Assembly (NCBI RefSeq): GCF_003573695.1 | Contig: NC_039358.1 | Span: forward strand, 192,486,418 to 192,550,417 | Direction: 5' to 3' | DNA length: 64,000 bases | Source: Papaver somniferum | Taxonomy: Eukaryota; Streptophyta; Magnoliopsida; Ranunculales; Papaveraceae | In this document: piece by piece, positions 33,301 through 45,444 of the stretch | Layout of the letters: each line of letters begins with the position of its first letter | Numbering within the stretch: the first letter of the stretch is position 1 | Notes under the pieces: generated by a model | What the model was told of the DNA's origin: nothing | The model's input: only the letters and a program-made list of their open reading frames with translations | The model's database searches: none | Position numbers and translations under genes: made by a program

Positions 33301-34029
33301 CCAAGCCCATCAAACCCATGTGTGATAATAGCCAGTAAAGTCTCTGCCAAAAAGGAGTCGAAGAAAAACTGGGGTCATCACCGGAATTTGGCCGGAGAAG
33401 TCACCAGAAAACTGCTTAGGATGCCGGGAAAATCAAACCGACTAATGGGTCAAAGTTTGTCAGCGGGTCAACTCGGGAAGTCAGACCGAGTCAAACCAGG
33501 TCAGGTATGTCAAGTCTGAGAGTCAGCTGGGTGACTCATTTAACTAGTCTGAGTAGTTAAGGCCAAGGTTGTTTTACACATGCCAGATTTGTGCTGCACC
33601 ATAATTGCACTAACCATCCCAAGTTGCAATCACCAACTCAATCTACTCAGGCTTACGTATCCTCCAACAATCAGCTGCTCTTGACTGCAATACCTAGCTG
33701 CAGTGTATTCATTTCTCCCATGTAATATCAACCTCAGCAAGCACACCACTGCACAAACATCAATAATAATTCTATGGATTCTACTATTAGGCGGTTCAAT
33801 TGATGCCACTTCCACCACCTACAGCTCAGACGACCTCAATACCAGCAGCAACACATCACTGCAATTCCATCCTAAACATACATCTATTTCAGGCAGTTCA
33901 GTCAAGCAGTTTCGACTGAACCAGGCCCCGCAATTACTTCAACTCCATATTCTGCAGCAGCAGTTCATCATCTCCTCTTGTCGACTCTCAACTGCACAAA
34001 CCGTACAGACTCAAACACCCTAATCAATC
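33301..34029. other. Unassigned, probably LTR-internal DNA of Athila-Z
   Basis: C/A-rich sequence with CACCAC-like runs resembling 38900-39500. No supported ORF. Confidence 0.35.
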
Positions 34030-35143
34030 TCTTAGATTTCTAGATTTGATAATAAATTGTCTCACTGAGTTGTGGACTGTGTAGTTTCATTCAGTATTTA
34101 TATGATCAGAAATACAAGTTTGTTACAGCTGATGTATACAAGTTCAGAGAGAATATGGGAAGAATACAACAACTAAGGAAGAATACAACAACTAAAAGAA
34201 CAAAGGACTCAGACTTTATAACCAAACTTAGCTGTTGGACGCCGTAATACTTTCTCGTGTTGGTTAACTTTGTTACGCAGCAGCTGGCGGACTAGTGTTA
34301 GGTTGTTGTTACATTTACACGTCCAATACCCCCCTCAAGTTGGAGCAGGAGACGAATGAGGTTGAACGCCCAACTTGCTTGTAAGACGTCGAAATTGATG
34401 CACCCCTAGTGGTTTGGTGAAGATATCGGCTAATTGTTCTGCTGATGGAATGTGAGTCGGTTTGATGAGACCAGAACGAAATAACAATCGATTTCGATAT
34501 GTATAGTTCTTTCATGAAATGTGAATAGCAGCCTGATTATCACAATAAACCGGAATAGGCATTGGAATAGTGACACGAAGGTCAGTGAATAAATAATGCA
34601 ACCATTGGAATTCAGAAGTTAATCTTGCTAGAGCACGATACTCTGCCTCAGCAGAAGATAAAGAGATCGTTGGTTGCTTCTTATATTTCCAAGAAATAAG
34701 ATTATTTCCTAGCATGGTAAAATATCATGTTGTTAAACGTCGAGTGGTTGGACAACCTTCCTAATCAGAATCAGTATAACCAGCAAGGGAGAGTGAGCTA
34801 GTTGCAGAAAGAAAGATGTCATGACTAACAATGCGTTTAAGATAGCGAACTACACGGTATGCAGCATCCAAGTGACCAGTGCAAGGTTGATGCGTAAACT
34901 GACTGAGATAATTAACCGAGTAGGTAATATCAGGACGAGTCACTTGGAGATAAATAAGTCGATCAATCAATCGTCGAAAAACACTAGGGTCAGGGAGAGG
35001 ATCACCTGAAGTTGGTATGAGCTTAAGATGTTGTTCCATAGGGGAAGGAGTGACCTTAGCCCCTAGGAGTCCAGAATCATGGAAAATGTCAAGAATATAT
35101 TTACGTTGATAAAAAAAATACCTTTCGGAGAACGAGAGACTTT
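34030..35143 (-). pseudogene. copia fragment: RT end, RNase H and 3' end, minus strand
   Basis: Minus strand from 35143: a SPKGIF segment, a PMEQHLKLIP segment, TRPDITYSVNYLSQF, then YKKQPTISLSSAEAEYRALA and YCDNQAAIHI (RNase H), then ERTIHIEIDCYFV and an ADIFTKPL-like end (34400-34520). The pieces lie in three frames, so at least two frameshifts occurred. A polypurine tract (GAGGGGGGTATT on minus, about 34328-34340) and about 290 bp of LTR-like DNA to 34030 follow. The 5' two thirds of the element are missing. Confidence 0.75.
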
Positions 35144-35310
35144 GTTAGAGCATTGCTCGGTCGAACTCGCATGCGTTGCTATCTCAAGCATGTTTGTCAA
35201 TGTTAGTGATCAAAACTATAAGTCTTGATCAAAACTATAAGTGATAAAAAATACCTTTGGGAGAAAGAGAGACTTTGTTAGAGCATTGCTCGTTCGAACC
35301 CACTTGAATT
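35108..35310. repeat. Duplicated junction: copia end joined to Sirevirus-like LTR start, two copies
   Basis: The run AAAAATACCTTTSGGAGAA..GAGAGACTTTG followed by TTAGAGCATTGCTCG appears at about 35115-35160 and again at about 35247-35298. The TGTTAGAGCATTGCTC part matches the Sirevirus-like LTR start at 30929. The copies are about 132 bp apart. Confidence 0.65.
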
Positions 35311-37299
35311 AGGCAGTTGGTCGCCTGAAGCTTGCCACAAGTCTGTTAGTTCAGTGGCGAACTTGGACGGCTGAGATTGCATCTCATGAAGAAGGATGGC
35401 CATTGATTATGGCCATATCTTTTCGTATAGAAAAGTGACGCCATTGGCATAGTGGCGCCTGGCGTAGCAATGGCATAGCAGCATGTCAGTGGCGTAGCCG
35501 TGGCAGCTGTTTTGGCATATTGGTGTTAGACCCAAATATGGCTCTAGCAACATTGGCCTTGTTGCTAAGTTAATCTTGAGGTATTACGAGAGTCACTGGA
35601 CCCAGTTGGCATGACAACTTTTAGCTAAATTAGGGTTTGGCGCATCGCAACTCTATTTAGCACGTGCGGCATGACTATGGCATGGTGGCGTGGCTGGCAT
35701 AGTTGGCACATGCCAGTGGGACGCAGTAGCGCCATGGCCGCTAGACTTTGGCACATCGGTGTTAGACCCAAATGTGGCGTGGCAACATTGACTCTGTTGC
35801 ACATCAATCCCAACGCTCCGGGAAACGTTACTTGGTTTGGTTGGCGTAGCAACTTTGCCCAAATTAGGGTTTGGCATGTCGAAATCCTAATTGGTGCGTG
35901 TGGCATGCGGTCGCGGCATGGCGACACTTTTTTGTGAAAACGGTGCCATAGTTATGCCAAAGGAACTATGGCGAGGCCATAAAGTGGAAAAGGCCGCAAG
36001 AGTATGGATTGTCATGGTTGGCTATGATATGGTGCCATTCCTAGGGCTTCCTGGGTCCCACACGGCTCGTGGCATGTTGTGGGGCCGAAGTGGCATAATT
36101 TGTGCTGCAACCGGAAATTAGGGTTTTGGCTAATGCAGGGTCGTGCTTCCGACTAGAAAACCCTAATTTGAGCTTATCATGGCGTTGGCCCCGAACAGGA
36201 GGTAGGTTAGCACGTAGGGCGCTATTTATGGCGCATTGGCATGTTACTGCGACATGTTGGCATGCCGATTAATATGTTGTTGTGGCAGGGCGCGTTTTGC
36301 TTGCCAATTAGTATGGTGACGCGGCAGGGTGCGTTTGGCCTTTAATGTATGGTGACGAGTTTAGGGCGACTTGATTGGTCAAGAAAAGGAGCCGACCAAA
36401 CATAAGGCGCGGCCAAACCTCTAGTGCTCGTGGCGCATTTTAAAGTGACCTGATTGGTTGGTAGGAAGGAGAGGGTCCGACCAAGCATGGGCGTGGATAC
36501 ACTTCTGATGTGAGTGTGGCGGCTTTAGAGTGACCTGATTCAATGGGAAGTGGGTCCAGAAAGTAAGGGCCCAACCATAACTTATGTGCGCGTGGCGAGT
36601 TTGAGGCGACCTGATTGGTCGAGGAAAATAGGGTCGGTTTAGGATGGGGGCGTGGCCAATGGAAAATGGCGCCAGCTGGCCTAAGGCATGGCCACGCCTC
36701 TCTTTGCCGATGCTCTTATCTTGCAGTCCCGTGTTTTCTGATTTTGGGCAAGATTTTGCATCTACTAATCCATGGTGGATTAATTACCTAGTTTTCCTAG
36801 GCTTGATTTCGACAAGCAAAGTATGATATACTGCGCAAGGCGCAAAATCCTCACTTTTGTAAATTAGTCAAGGTAATCGATTTAATTCTATGTGTTGAAA
36901 CAGAGTTCTTTTAAGTTCATTTCCAGAGAGCAGCATGGTTTCTGATTGAATACCTTATGCAAAGACCTTATCCTTGATATTTGGAAATTCGTGTTACTCT
37001 GCTGCGAGTGAACACAAATTGTCATGTCATACCAACATTAAGGGTTCAGCCTGGGAACATAGCATAGAAAGCATTCAAAGAAACTTAGATTAAGTGAATA
37101 TAGGCAAGGCGCCGAAATTTACAGAACATCTGGGATGGTTGCTACATGCGCCAATCTGGATAAATTTCATGTAAATATATTGAATGGCTCAATAAATATG
37201 CCATTGGAGAGGTTAACACCCATGGCTCCGCTTCCTTGCAGAGTGACGTCACATCAGATGCAAGGTTTTACAATTTTAACCCTAAGCTAAAAACCACCA
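35311..37299 (-). repeat. X-like LTR, reverse orientation, GC-rich with internal repeats
   Basis: Ends at 37299 in CTAAAAACCACCATCAACA, preceded by GGTTTTACAATTTTAACCC, the reverse of the X LTR start. The body holds a 236-bp duplication anchored by GTTAGACCCAAAT at 35525 and 35761, and about four 76-85-bp units with G(T/C)GACCTGATTGG (36366, 36445, 36530, 36606). Many TGGCATG/TGGCGT words make it locally GC-rich. Plus-strand frames here are by-products of this repeat. Confidence 0.5.
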
Positions 37300-39839
37300 T
37301 CAACATTTATTATTTTGTACCGCAGAATCACAATAACAATTTACTGTCCCTTTTATTTGTGGTGTTACTTCACTCAACCACAGATCAGAATTGGTTGTCA
37401 TCTACATAACCATTTCATGTTGTGTGGATTGTTCAAAGAACAAGTCTTGTTTCCATTAATGAATATCTTTTTGTAACTCATTTTTCCAGATGATCGAGTT
37501 ATAATACTTCTTTAATGATCTATCAATTATTAGCCTATAAGACCTCATCTTTGGTTCATAGGCAAATCAGTTTCCATTCGTTGTCAAACTGATCATTCAC
37601 AAATCAGTTTTTATTCTCATATAAGACCGTTACTTAGGTTTCCTCTATCAAATGTTGCCCTATAACATCATAGCAAATCAGTTTTGTTTTGGTTTTCTCA
37701 AATAATTCAGGCCTTTACTTACGTTTTGGCATTAGCAGTTATCATTTTTTTTTAGAACTGCTACAATTTTTTTAAGTTCACCTTCAGAGTGATCCTCATC
37801 AATTCAGTTTATGTTGGTGTTCTTTATCAACTACAAGCTGCAACACATTTCTATCAAAATGTCTTGCCAATATTGTTCACTGCAAGATTTCATTATTTAT
37901 CAATACCTAACTCAAAGGGTATCATGTCTGGTTTACAACTGTGTCATTAATCTTTTGCACCTTGTGCAACTGGGAAATATCTTTCTGTCTTGGCATTTAA
38001 TTCAAGATGCCTCGTTTTAATTTCCTTAAATCTTGTCATATTAGTTGTTTTTCATTCTATGTGACAACTAGTTTTGACTGTTGTTACAGTACATCTTATA
38101 TGGTACAGAGCAGGAAAAGATCCTTACTATTGTTTTCTTTGTCGATGATGTTATCAAAAATTTTCTTCTATTTGAAGTACAATGATGTTAACAAGTTTTT
38201 TTCTTCTATTTGAAGTACAATCAGTCTTGCACTGATTTCTTAGGGTGAACATGTATGCGATCTATGTGTTTTATCTATTCTTCAAGCTCGTCATCAATAA
38301 ATTGCTTCCGCTTCCTAATCAATTAACTGATTCTATCTTTCTTAATCAGTTTTCACTCACCAAAACTCTCTTTGGTGATCAAGTATATTTTTTTTAGTTT
38401 GTCATTTTCCTATCAACTAAATAAATCTTCTATTAAGAAAATATTTATTAATAAAAAAATCTATTAATAAATAGATTAAAGGCACTTAAAGAAGATAATT
38501 ATCAACTAGGTTATCCATCCCTCTGGGATAATTTACAGTTATATGATGAATTCTATTTATAGGATTATTTAACAAACAATAAACCTAGAGTAACACATTA
38601 TCTTGACTAGGTAAACTTAACTTATCCAGCCACATTACAGGATTTACTAGCCAGATTACATAATCTTCTACACGACTTGGTCTTGTAAATAACTTCTTTT
38701 TAGTTTACAAATAAATCCATAATTGTAAACTATTTATGAGAAACTAGAAGATAATTAATATACGGAATACCACCATAATTGTTCTAATTTTCACTTCTTT
38801 TTAGTTTGCATTATTTATTCTAAACTATTTATTTAAAATTATCAACTAAATAAATCTTCGATTAAGAAAAATCTATATCGTTAATGATAAAGAGAAATGC
38901 AAGTGCAGTTCACACAATCACTTGAATCAATTATCATCACCACCTGCAAGTCAGGTTCAACCACCACTTGCTCTCCCAACTGCAGCAGCCGCAATGATAA
39001 CTGAACTGCACCAACACCTAACTGTTCATCTTAGCCGTCATTCCTTCATCTGTAATTGCATACTTAATCTTAGCACCATCATCTGCCAGTTCTTGTTCTC
39101 TACTCAGCCATCATCTTTGTAACAGTAGCAAGTAGCTACAACTTCACCAACACAAACCACCATCATTGTCTGTAATCAACAGCCACACAAACTCCATTCA
39201 ACCAAAATTAGAACAACCCATCTTCAAATCACCACCAGTTCCTTAGTCACCAGAACCATTGTCATTTTCAGACTTCAACACCAGATTCATTAGCTCAAGA
39301 ACACTTAAACCCTTGAATTCCAACCCTATGATCAAACAACCTCAAATAACACATCAGAACCAGCACAAGTTCAATCCATTTCTGTAATCTTCCATGTTGA
39401 TCCAACATTGATTCCAACACAAACCCATCTGAGTCTTCTCATTGTCCAGCTCTATCTGACAGCAATTTATTCAATTGTAGCAGAAACGATCAATTTATGA
39501 ACAACCCAGTCTTAAGATCGTATCAACTCTTAAAACCCCCTTTTAATCTTCAGCAATTCTTCGATCTGATTGACACAACCCTAATTTCATTTTCTTCTTC
39601 ATCTCTATGTGTTCCTCTTCTCAATCTCTTCAGCTATTCTTCATTTGAGCATCAACAAAACAATAATCAAAATCCCTCTCAATTTCATCTCTGAATTTCT
39701 CTCCCTTTTTTTGCCGCCATTTATTTTCTCTCTACTCTCGATTTCAGGTGACACTTGGAAGTAAAAGAGAAACATTTCTCTTAAAATTAGGGATCGGTAA
39801 TGATGAGAAGTGCTACAAGCACCCATCGAATTGATACAG
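37300..39839. other. Unassigned DNA inside the Athila-Z LTR region
   Basis: AT-rich, with no supported gene. Local repeats: a 23-bp copy TTTTCTTCTATTTGAAGTAC at about 38160 and 38197, and ATCAACTAAATAAATCTTC at 38412 and 38839. From about 38890 the sequence becomes C/A-rich and resembles 33560-34000. Confidence 0.4.
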
Positions 39840-40085
39840 GCATCCACTTTAGCAAACTAGTTCAGCTGGCCACCCCTTCTCCATAGATAGACTCTTCATA
39901 TCCTTCGCCTGTGAAATGACCTTTGTGATTCTTTCGCTCCAAATGAATGATCTTCTTATTTTGTGCTAAATGACTCCAAATCACCTAAACATTCAAAAGC
40001 AAACATAAGATACATATTTTACAAGAAAACTCGCAAAGAAAGCATAAACCATAGATAAATATCAAGGTGTTTTAGACACCTATCA
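39840..40085 (-). repeat. Athila-Z LTR proximal end
   Basis: Ends GACACCTATCA at 40085, directly followed by the polypurine tract. Its last 100 bp are nearly the same as 6165-6267. Confidence 0.65.
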
Positions 40086-40105
40086 AATTCCTCCACACTT
40101 ATACT
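40086..40105 (-). promoter_or_regulatory. Polypurine tract of Athila-Z
   Basis: On the minus strand reads AGTATAAGTGTGGAGGAATT before TGATAGGTGTC. Confidence 0.6.
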
Positions 40106-41349
40106 TTATTAGTCGTCGAGAAAATCAAACTAAAGTTATTCTAAAACATACAACTCCATTTTGTTGAGGATACGGTTACACTTAGCATGTATAACAAGCC
40201 TTTGAAAAATTTAAATGAGGTATACCACAAAACATATATTTCCAAACTCCAGTTACATGTGAAAAACTTTAAAACGACACTAAACAATCTCCATAATTGT
40301 CATACTGTCAATGACTACAGGAGGAAGTACCCTGATGCGAATCCAATTCATATATAAGTCACATACCTCTACTCAGAAAGTTGAAAAAAACTACAATGCT
40401 TGGAGTCTAACTGACACGATCACATGTATGGATTAAGAAGATGGATATAGAGATAGATGGTTTGCGAATGTTGACTATGATGAACGGTGTTTCCCATATT
40501 TGTCTGAAGGTCATTGCCGACATAAAACATAGAAATCCTATTGGATTGAGATACTCGTATGAATTCTAGTATCAACACAACTGGCACATACAAGGGAACC
40601 AACGGTCGACAATCTTCATTCTAGATCAACTCAGCTGGCACATACAAGGGAACCAACGGTCGATTTTATTGAACATTAATAAATAAATAAATATTCGAAT
40701 TGGCAACATGATTAGATCTTTTGGTTCCAAACACATGTTTCTTGTCAGCAGATTACATGGTAATTTCCATTGATTCTGCATTCCATGCTTGTTTAGGCGA
40801 CGGAGACAGGGAAAACACACACATATTGCTATCCAAGTGTCAATCTATTTTTTATTCCGATTGGTTTAATTGGTCTGGTCTCTTTTTTTTTAGTAACTCA
40901 CTCTACTTCATCCTAGTAGTGATATTCGATGTTGGTGGCCCGCCAAATCACTTAGAAAAACAAAAAGTTTGCAAAAAGATGAAAACAGAAGGCGACATAG
41001 TGACGACTCCAAGATATGGTGACAACTATCATGTTATTTCTAACACCTGAGCTTTTGTCCTTTTCTGACTAGACTCTATTGTTGGGTTCCTCAACTCCTA
41101 CAACCATGATGTTTCCATTAGTGTAAGGCACAAGTTTCTAGACTTAGGAGTTTATCATCATTTTTTAAAATTTTTTAATTTTATTTATAAATATATACAC
41201 AAGGGAAAAATAACAAGGATAAAAACTCTATATGATAAACACTCCCCCACACTTAAACTTTACATTGTCCTCAATGTCAAATTTAGTCATTTAAAAGTAA
41301 AATTTAAAGTGGGAAATTCCTAACATGATACGCAACAAGAAATCAGAAA
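40106..41349 (-). other. Athila-Z 3' non-coding region with conserved Athila motifs
   Basis: Holds the paired repeat (40572-40610 and 40625-40662, reversed) and the GACATTGAGGACAATG plus AAGTGTGGGGGAGTG motif (reversed, 41244-41279). Both are shared with Athila-1 and Athila-N. No supported ORF. Confidence 0.6.
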
Positions 41350-42207
41350 TTAGAAAATAACATTGACTTGGGGGCGTGATGGTTTTACAACCACCGCTGT
41401 AATTTGCTGCATCATTGCCATCATATTGCTCATTTGATGACGTAATTCAATAATCTCGTCAATTTGATTAACTCCCTTGATAGGTGGCTCTGATCCACGA
41501 CTTGAAAATTGTTGAAAATTTGCTGTCATACTCTCAATCAACTCTCTAGATTGTGTCACCGTCTTGTTCATAAGTGCACCACCACTTGTAGTGTCAAGAA
41601 GACTCATATCACTTGCTTGGAGACCTTCTTAGAAGTACTGAATAATCATTGCGTCACTTAATTGGCGATGAGGGAAGCTTGCCACCAATCTCTTGTACCT
41701 TTCCCAATATTCGTACAATGACTCCACCATATTTTGCTTCATCCCACAAATCTCCTTGCGAATTTTAGTAGCATTTGATGCAGAAAAATATCTTTCTAGA
41801 AAAAGCTTCTTCAGTTCATTCCTTGTAGTGACACTTCCGGACGACAAATAGTAGAACCATTCCTTAGCACTATCGTCCAAAGAAAATGGAAAAACTTTCA
41901 ACATTACACCATCCGCATTAGTCTATGTTGGTAGCATTGCCATGACTATGGTGTGGAAGTCCATAAGATGCTTGTTTGGATCTTCATTCACTATGCCATG
42001 AAACTTTGGTAACTCTCTAATCAACCCCTGCTTGATCTGGAAGGTTGAGTTTGTTTGCATACACCATTGTTGTGTATCCAGCTTGTGAGAAGCCAAGTCC
42101 TTGGGCATACAATCACCCATTGCTTTTTCTTCTTCAACTAGTGGTTCTTGTGGAACCGGAACCTCTTGTTCTTCTTCTTGATATAGAACTTCTTCTTCCA
42201 CTTCCAA
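41350..42207 (-). pseudogene. Athila-Z Gag, two in-frame stops
   Basis: Continuous minus-strand frame of 285 codons with TAG at 41925-41923 and TAA at 41631-41629. An acidic N-terminal part (EVEEEVLYQEEEQE) is followed by a gag core: LPKFHGIVNEDPNKHLMDF, FPFSLDDSAKEWFYYL, LFLERYFSAS, ESLYEYWERYKRL. The C-terminal part has a helical ELRHQMSNMMAMM run and ends at 41350. No zinc knuckle or protease follows. The core resembles Athila/Tat Gag. Confidence 0.8.
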
Positions 42208-42423
42208 CTCTAGTTATTCCGTCTCGTCAAGTCTTTCTTGTGGTATTGTTCCTCTACGAGTAACTATCCCACACCTTGGATACTTCCAACTTTTGGGAGC
42301 CAAGGATTAAGTACCCGAAAAACAATTATTACAGACAAGTGAGAAACAAGAGACAAGAAATGAAAAGCAAATATGAAGGTAGAAATAAAAATAAGAAACT
42401 GAAACGTAATAACAATCTGAATG

Positions 42424-42443
42424 CCTCCCTGGCAGCGGCGCCA
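42424..42443 (-). promoter_or_regulatory. Primer-binding site of Athila-Z
   Basis: On the minus strand TGGCGCCGCTGCCAGGGAGG, a few bases inside the LTR at 42449. It begins like the classical Athila TGGCGCCG site. Confidence 0.75.
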
Positions 42444-42448
42444 AATTT

Positions 42449-43274
42449 TGATCATTGTCATATGCGTCAAAAATAAATTTACTTTCTCATTAAACCAAAT
42501 ATCAATGAAGTATGTGATAAGAAAGAGTTCCTTCCACGGGAGGCTTTTGTTGTTATGCAATTTCAGTTTCTAAGTAACAAAGATGTGGGATTTTCAGATT
42601 TTATAATGCAATAAAAAGTAAATCAAAAGAAATAAAATAATATTCGAAGTAAACAATAAGAGGAAGATATTGGTCAAGTAGTTCATCTTTAATCTCAAAC
42701 AAGTGCTTGCATACATGATTATAATTACGATTTAATCTTTTTTCATCAAAAGCCCTAGACTATAAAGAGAGCAAGATAATCTGTTAATTTCCTAAGTTCA
42801 TCAACAAACACATTAGAGTTGCGAATGTGAATTCTACCTAAAGAGTAACCTAACGCCTTTGGGTCATTAAGTTCAATTCCAATGAGCATTAAGTTTCAGA
42901 AATAGGCTAATTAATACAATTGTCATGCATTGTGCATGACAATTCATACAAAGGTCAAACTCTACATATGATTATAAGAGTGTATCACTACAAACTGTAA
43001 TCATATCATTCTACTTGTATTTAGGGTAATCGCTGGATAATAAACCCTCAATTAGCTATAGACAAGGATGCAAATTCAATTAATTGGCCACTATTTAAAT
43101 CCTATTGCAATACATCAATCATACAATTATGAAAAATAGTAGAAGTTTGAATGATAACAAAGAGAGAAACTAATGCATTAATTAAGCACAAGTTCTCGAA
43201 ATCGGACTACATCCTTAACCAATAGTATAAGATTTATCTACTCATAGCTATGGATTTCATCAATATAATAAATG
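42449..43274 (-). repeat. Athila-Z 5' LTR, truncated by element X
   Basis: Matches 32372-33155 throughout. It stops at AATATAATAAATG where the X LTR begins; the left copy continues AATATAATAAACGAGATAC. The remainder should lie beyond the window, after the end of X. Confidence 0.75.
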
Positions 43275-43968
43275 TGTTGATGGTGGATTTTAGTTCAGGG
43301 ATAAAATTGTAAAATCCAAATTTGATACGCTGATCCTACAGAGGATAAAGTTGTTTGATAAGTGATGAGTACCTCTTAACTTTACTAATTCACCTATAAT
43401 GGAGCATGTGGCAACAATCCTAGTATTCGGTGAATTAAATACACAAAATTCATCCAGGTGGAGCATGTAGCAACAATCCCAAAAAACCCTGTGAATTTTT
43501 AGCATTATTTATAATGCATGATTAGCCTTGTATTTCATGTGTTGTTCCCACAGAACTCTCATTATTGGTGTGGCATGACGACTGAATGTTACTCTCAGCG
43601 GAGTAACACGAATCTCCAAGTACCAATAGTGAGGCATGCACGAGATACCCGTACAGGCTACATCTCTCGGTGTGTTATACTAGCCCGATTGCGCATATCT
43701 GGAATGCCCGTGTCAGTCTCAGAAACAATCACGACCACGCAAGTTGGCCGCATGATTTAACCATCCTAGACGATTCTCAGCAGGAGCAGGCTACCACCTT
43801 AATGACCACCAGCGGGTTCGTTTTTGCCCTGGTCGGTCGAATACATACCACGCCTCCCAAACAACCACCGAATGCCAGTCTAAAGTAGGATGGTTGGACT
43901 GGTGTGAAGCAGCTTGGGAAAACTTATACGCACAAGACTGTCAATGTCGGTCTCAAAATAGATCGCGG

Positions 43969-44867
43969 CCGTCCAACTTCCCCCGCATGGTTGGACGGTA
44001 TAGATCGTCCCATGACCGGTTGGACAAGCGTTGTCCTGCACACCGGCGGCCCCCGTTTCTACTTACTTGCCGACCTTCTCACGACCTAGCCAGGGAGGAG
44101 CAAACGCTTTCTCGAAGTTCGTCCGGCGTGATGCTTTAAGGGTCACAGGAAAGTCCACTAGTGTCTTAAATTAATCCCGACCATCCAACTTCACCTGCAT
44201 GATTGGATGGCTTAAATCAAGCCTATGACCGTGGGACAGGTACACACATGCTCACCACCGGCTCACTGTGGGCCCCACATGGTTGGCCTCCCCAAAGGAG
44301 GAGCATAGCTTGCCAAACCGTCAGGTTGAAGTCTTGTACACACGACCGATCCAAAACCCTAATTAGGGTTTGCGGCATGTTACATGTGTCGCTAATTGAT
44401 CACGAGCGTCCATCTTCGCAAGCATGGATGGAGGGTGTAGATGTATACTTAAAAGGTCCCGAGCATGTCAACATGATCATCGTGGGCCCATCTACACGCC
44501 TGACCGATCGACCAAGGCCAATCATGGCTGAACGCCTCGAAATGCACGCCCGAAGTAGGCATGTCATGCAGCTTCCAACTCCTTTGCGGCAACGGATTTC
44601 TGCCGCAAACCGATCTCAACCACTCAACTTTGCCGGAAAAATTGAGTGGTTTAGATTACATCTTCATGGGACAGTGAGGTACGGACGTGTACACCGGCAA
44701 GACGCCTACACGCATGCCCGGTCGGTCCTGCCTAAAAAATCTCCCCATGCTTGGTTTCGACCAAGCTGAAGAGTGATGCTTGCGCACCTTTTTAAAACCC
44801 TAAAATTCTACCAACGGTCGCAGGTGAGCGTCATAAGATCATCTCGTCCGTCCAACTCTGCCAGCTT
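43969..44867 (+). repeat. Recurring hairpin units in the X LTR
   Basis: At about 200-240-bp spacing the LTR has inverted repeats: CCGTCCAAC/GTTGGACGG (43969-43998), CCATCCAA/TTGGATGG (44181-44210), TCCATC/GATGGA (44409-44432), AACCACTCAA/TTGAGTGGTT (44618-44651), and a weak fifth near 44847-44867. Loops are 12-14 bases. Arms differ between units but stay complementary. Confidence 0.75.
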
Positions 44868-45057
44868 GGTTAGGCAGCCCTGGCTAGGAGTTAAACGACC
44901 AAAATCCCCATGATCACCGTCCGCCACTCTTCCACATAGAGTGATCGGCCAAAGCAAGGCTCGCCCATGCAGCGACGTGATGCTATTTTAAGACACTTGA
45001 TCGTGACTTACTCCGTTAAGCCTTAAAATAGCGATGCTTCATATATGCTGAATATAT

Positions 45058-45136
45058 TCGATGCATTACATGCATCGACGTGATGCTATTCGATGCATTA
45101 CATGCATCGAATACACACGATATTTCATAAATATCG
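45058..45136 (+). repeat. Cluster of near-perfect palindromes
   Basis: TCGATGCAT-TAC-ATGCATCGA occurs at 45058-45078 and 45090-45110 (arms extend to 11 bp in the second). CGATATTT-CAT-AAATATCG follows at 45118-45136. Confidence 0.9.
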
Positions 45137-45436
45137 ATTTTCCAAATAACTTAGTTATTTAACCTAGCACCGTATGCTACCTTCTGTGGGTCCCACGATC
45201 CACACAATCGAGACATCAAGTATGTCACAAATTGGGGGATACTTACTGGGGTATTAGTCTGGTGGTTTACAGCGTGCAGCGCGCCATCACAAGAACGTGT
45301 CAGGAAGACATGGACGGTTAGTGATGATGGGAGAAGTGGGCAAAGACTGATCGTGTGACACTAACATGACTCCACTACTCCATCATTCCACTTCCTCCAC
45401 TTCCCACGAGAGACGAGGGTTGTGCTTTATGACTTG

Positions 45437-45444
45437 TATAAATA
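45437..45444 (+). promoter_or_regulatory. TATA box of X LTR
   Basis: TATAAATAGGTTC about 375 bp before the LTR end. The same context occurs reversed at 7386. Confidence 0.65.

Larger units (their letters stand above)
32372..43274 (-). mobile_element. Athila-Z: Athila-type gypsy element, interrupted at both ends
   Basis: The left and right LTR starts on the plus strand are TGATCGCTGTCGTACGCGTC (32372) and TGATCATTGTCATATGCGTC (42449), followed by long collinear similarity. The interior 40086-42448 holds a minus-strand gag, primer-binding site and polypurine tract. The left LTR region spans about 7.7 kb because a copia fragment, an X-like LTR and unassigned DNA lie inside it. The right LTR is cut at 43275 by element X. 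No RT or integrase is present. Confidence 0.65.

Noticed and set aside
33630..34023. Short ORFs on both strands near the copia fragment
   Set aside because: C/A-rich LTR-internal DNA; no codon bias, no motif, no splice context.
35625..36121. Cys/His/Met-rich ORFs on both strands
   Set aside because: They follow the TGGCATG-type repeats of an LTR; strand-symmetric and without domain.
43670..44769. 188-codon and smaller ORFs in the X LTR
   Set aside because: They lie within the LTR U3 and coincide with the hairpin repeats; no conserved domain.
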